Made by a program: the position numbers and the translations under genes. Under the pieces are notes generated by a model. That model was not told the origin of the DNA. It saw nothing but the letters and a program-made list of their open reading frames with translations, and searched no databases. This document shows, one piece after another, positions 62,310-64,000 of a stretch of 64,000 nucleotides of DNA. The stretch is from Dillenia suffruticosa (lineage: Eukaryota > Streptophyta > Magnoliopsida > Dilleniales > Dilleniaceae): contig JAVTVX010000031.1 in the NCBI GenBank assembly GCA_033439265.1, positions 3,333,501-3,397,500 on the forward strand, read 5' to 3'. The stretch's first letter is position 1, and each line of letters begins with the position of its first letter.

Positions 62310-63446
62310 TGGAACATACATAATAGTGATGGAATTACGACAGATTAATATCATAATATTAGCGATGAAAATATTTCCGTCGCTAATCCACTACTCTAGT
62401 GGTCTAGAGTAAAAAAAAATTGTAAACTATATTAGCAACAAATTAGTGACGGAATTATTAATAGCAGAAAATATCCGTCGCTAATCTATTGGTTAGTGGC
62501 GAAGGGTAAAAAAAAAACCCTATGTACAGCTATCAGCGACGGAAATTTTAACGACAGAGTACCGATAGATTTTTTTTTAATTTTTTAAAATTTTAAAATT
62601 TTAAAATTTAAAATTTTTTAAACTTTTTAATTTTTTTTAAATTTTTAAATTTTCTTCTCTTTTATTATTTTATAATTCTTTTTCTTTTTTCTTTTATTTA
62701 TTTTATTTTTTCTTTTATTCTATTATTTTATTATTCAATTTAATGAGTAAATCAAAAAAATAATTTGCTATTCTATCTTAATCAAAAAAAATTACCCCAA
62801 GTTAAAGGAAAAAAAAAGAAAAGATGAAAGTGAGATAAAATAAAATTTATGATAGTAAGATAAAATTCTTTTAAAAAAATTTGAGAGTAAGATTAATATT
62901 AAAAAAAAAGCGAGAGTTAAATAATAAATAAAAAAAGATATTATAAAATAGATTGTGGTATAGTGGTTGAACAATTCATTTTTCATCTTGGAAACGTAGG
63001 TTTGAATCCGAGAAGAGACATTTTTCGTAAAAAAATACAGGGCGAGCATGCGGGCGGGTAGGCACGTGTGCAGGCTTGTTCGTAGGAGCGGGCTGGCATG
63101 CTTGTAGGCGGGTTTCGTAGGAGTGGGCACGCGTGAAGGTGCATACGTGCCCTCTCATGAGGGCTCCCAAAATCAGCAACGGATTAACGATATAATTTTT
63201 AGCAAAGGAAAAATTCCGTCGCTAATATTTTTACATATTGTTTTTTATTAACGATGAATTAGTGACAGAAAATTTTTCATCGTTGATAGTTAGTGACAAA
63301 TGTATTCCATCGGTAAAAATTAACGGGGTGGTTTTCAGAGACGAATTTAGCAATAGAAATTTTCTGTCGCTGATACTCTTTAGTGACGGAATCTTTACTT
63401 TTAGCGACGGCTATTTCCGTCACTGAAAGTAAATTTTCTAATAGTG
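62310..63446. mobile_element. Non-autonomous DNA element with GACGGA/GCGAC repeats
   Basis: Clusters of TCCGTCGCTAAT and AGCGACGGAAAT-type motifs in both orientations lie at 62330-62560 and 63180-63440. The core is AT-rich (62560-62950) with a GC-rich stretch (63030-63160). The right end finishes CTAATAGTG at 63446, the complement of CACTATTAG, as in CACTA elements. I could not find a matching left terminus or a target duplication, so its limits and class are uncertain. The motif differs from that of the CACTA element at 16536. Confidence 0.5.
62950..63015 (+). other. tRNA-like segment (box A and box B)
   Basis: TGGTATAGTGGTTGA at 62956-62970 and GGTTTGAATCC at 62999-63009 match pol III box A and box B with tRNA-like spacing. 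The acceptor and anticodon arms do not pair as a proper tRNA and poor sequence follows. It is more likely a SINE head or tRNA relic within the DNA element than a functional tRNA gene. Confidence 0.45.
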
Positions 63447-64000
63447 TACCATTATAAAATTTATAAGGAGAAAACAAATCCCTACTAAGACACATGTGGT
63501 AAGAATAATCTAAATCTAAAATATAATCATTTTTAGATCTTATCTTATTATTAGTCACAAAGAAAATATTTCCATCACTCTCATCCATTACAATGCTAAT
63601 CTCGATGGTTGCAATATTTTTCTGTTAACTTTTTACTTATCTCTATTTTTCTGTTTGAAGCCTTCGGATTTAATGTGCCCCTTTTATGACAATAATTGCA
63701 AATCAAATTCTTATACCTAGATTTAGATTTAGATTTAAATTTACTACTGTCAAAGTCTCTCTTTTCATATCTACTCCAAACAAACAAATCATTAGTCTAA
63801 TTCCCACATGAAAGAAACCTAAAAGTGATGAATAAGTTTATTTGAACAATTGTCACTAATTTCGAATTTTAAAATAATTTTGAAAGTTTTAAATAGAGTA
63901 AATAAAAAATTTGCAGAGGAATTTAAAACAAATAATACGGAATTTTTATAATGGTTCCATCAAACTCGATATACATCCACTCCAAAGCTATACGTGAATT
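63447..64000 (-). pseudogene. Ty1/copia gag-protease fragment
   Basis: Minus strand: 63596-63787 includes the zinc-knuckle start NLICNYCHKRG, and 63447-63588 reads ILDLDYSYHMCLSRDLFSPY. This matches the copia protease start, where the catalytic DSG is expected but DLD is present. It then breaks off at 63446, where the repeat-rich element begins. The nucleocapsid-to-protease order fits copia. The rest of the element would lie right of the window. The region is inactive. Confidence 0.7.

Noticed and set aside
62950..63015. Possible tRNA gene
   Set aside because: Box A and B are present but acceptor and anticodon stems do not form; better explained as a SINE head or relic.
1..64000. A new defence, biosynthetic or viral system
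   Set aside because: Everything with recognisable domains is a known plant gene family or transposable element; the unexplained parts are low-complexity or AT-rich spacer.

Overview
This is nuclear DNA of a flowering plant, most likely a woody eudicot. The evidence is split genes with GT-AG introns, an LRR-malectin receptor kinase of the plant LRR-VIII-2 subfamily, Au-type and other tRNA-derived SINEs, plant L1 and RTE LINEs, Ty1/copia, Ty3/gypsy and CACTA elements, and AT-rich spacers. I could not identify the species. No bacterial, organellar or viral genome segment was recognised.

Layout. 1-3744: left-truncated, coding-dead Ty1/copia element on the minus strand. 3745-4240: a second copy of the 3' flank of the receptor kinase gene found later in the window, so a tandem paralogue once lay to the left. 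4241-33819: a transposon nest around fragments of a BRF1-like (TFIIIB subunit) gene. Three exon-like blocks lie at 10650-11565 and the acidic tail at 33703-33819. Between them is a minus-strand L1 LINE split by a gypsy element (12259-23156) and by a copia element (24012-31046). The gypsy element is itself split in gag by a CACTA element (16536-22236). Two copies of one tRNA-derived SINE lie near the nest edges, and a plus-strand L1 LINE lies at about 7485-10200.

35525-60347: an apparently intact 24-exon LRR-malectin receptor-like kinase gene (1038 codons plus stop). All splice phases join, and the kinase catalytic motifs are present. Its fourth intron is 11.6 kb long because it holds an RTE LINE (40650-43081) and an old copia element (43707-48804). 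Intron 6 carries a full-length Au-SINE. Ten successive LRR exons are each exactly 72 bp. A short promoter with W-boxes, a G-box and a TATA-like box precedes the gene.

61563-61775: a compact gene for a 70-residue single-pass membrane protein, with a TATA box and a CT-rich leader. 62310-63446: a DNA element rich in GACGGA and GCGAC motifs, containing a tRNA-like segment. 63447-64000: a minus-strand copia gag/protease fragment.

Only two genes look functional, the receptor kinase and the small membrane protein. The rest is mostly transposon sequence. Target-site duplications can be read for seven insertions, and reading frames rejoin across two of them, so insertion order can be partly reconstructed. 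I saw no clearly new enzymatic system. The strongest leads are the non-autonomous GC-leader copia family, the TnpA-only CACTA element, the tRNA-derived SINE pair and the receptor kinase tandem remnant. Divergences and coordinates were counted by hand and may be off by a few bases.
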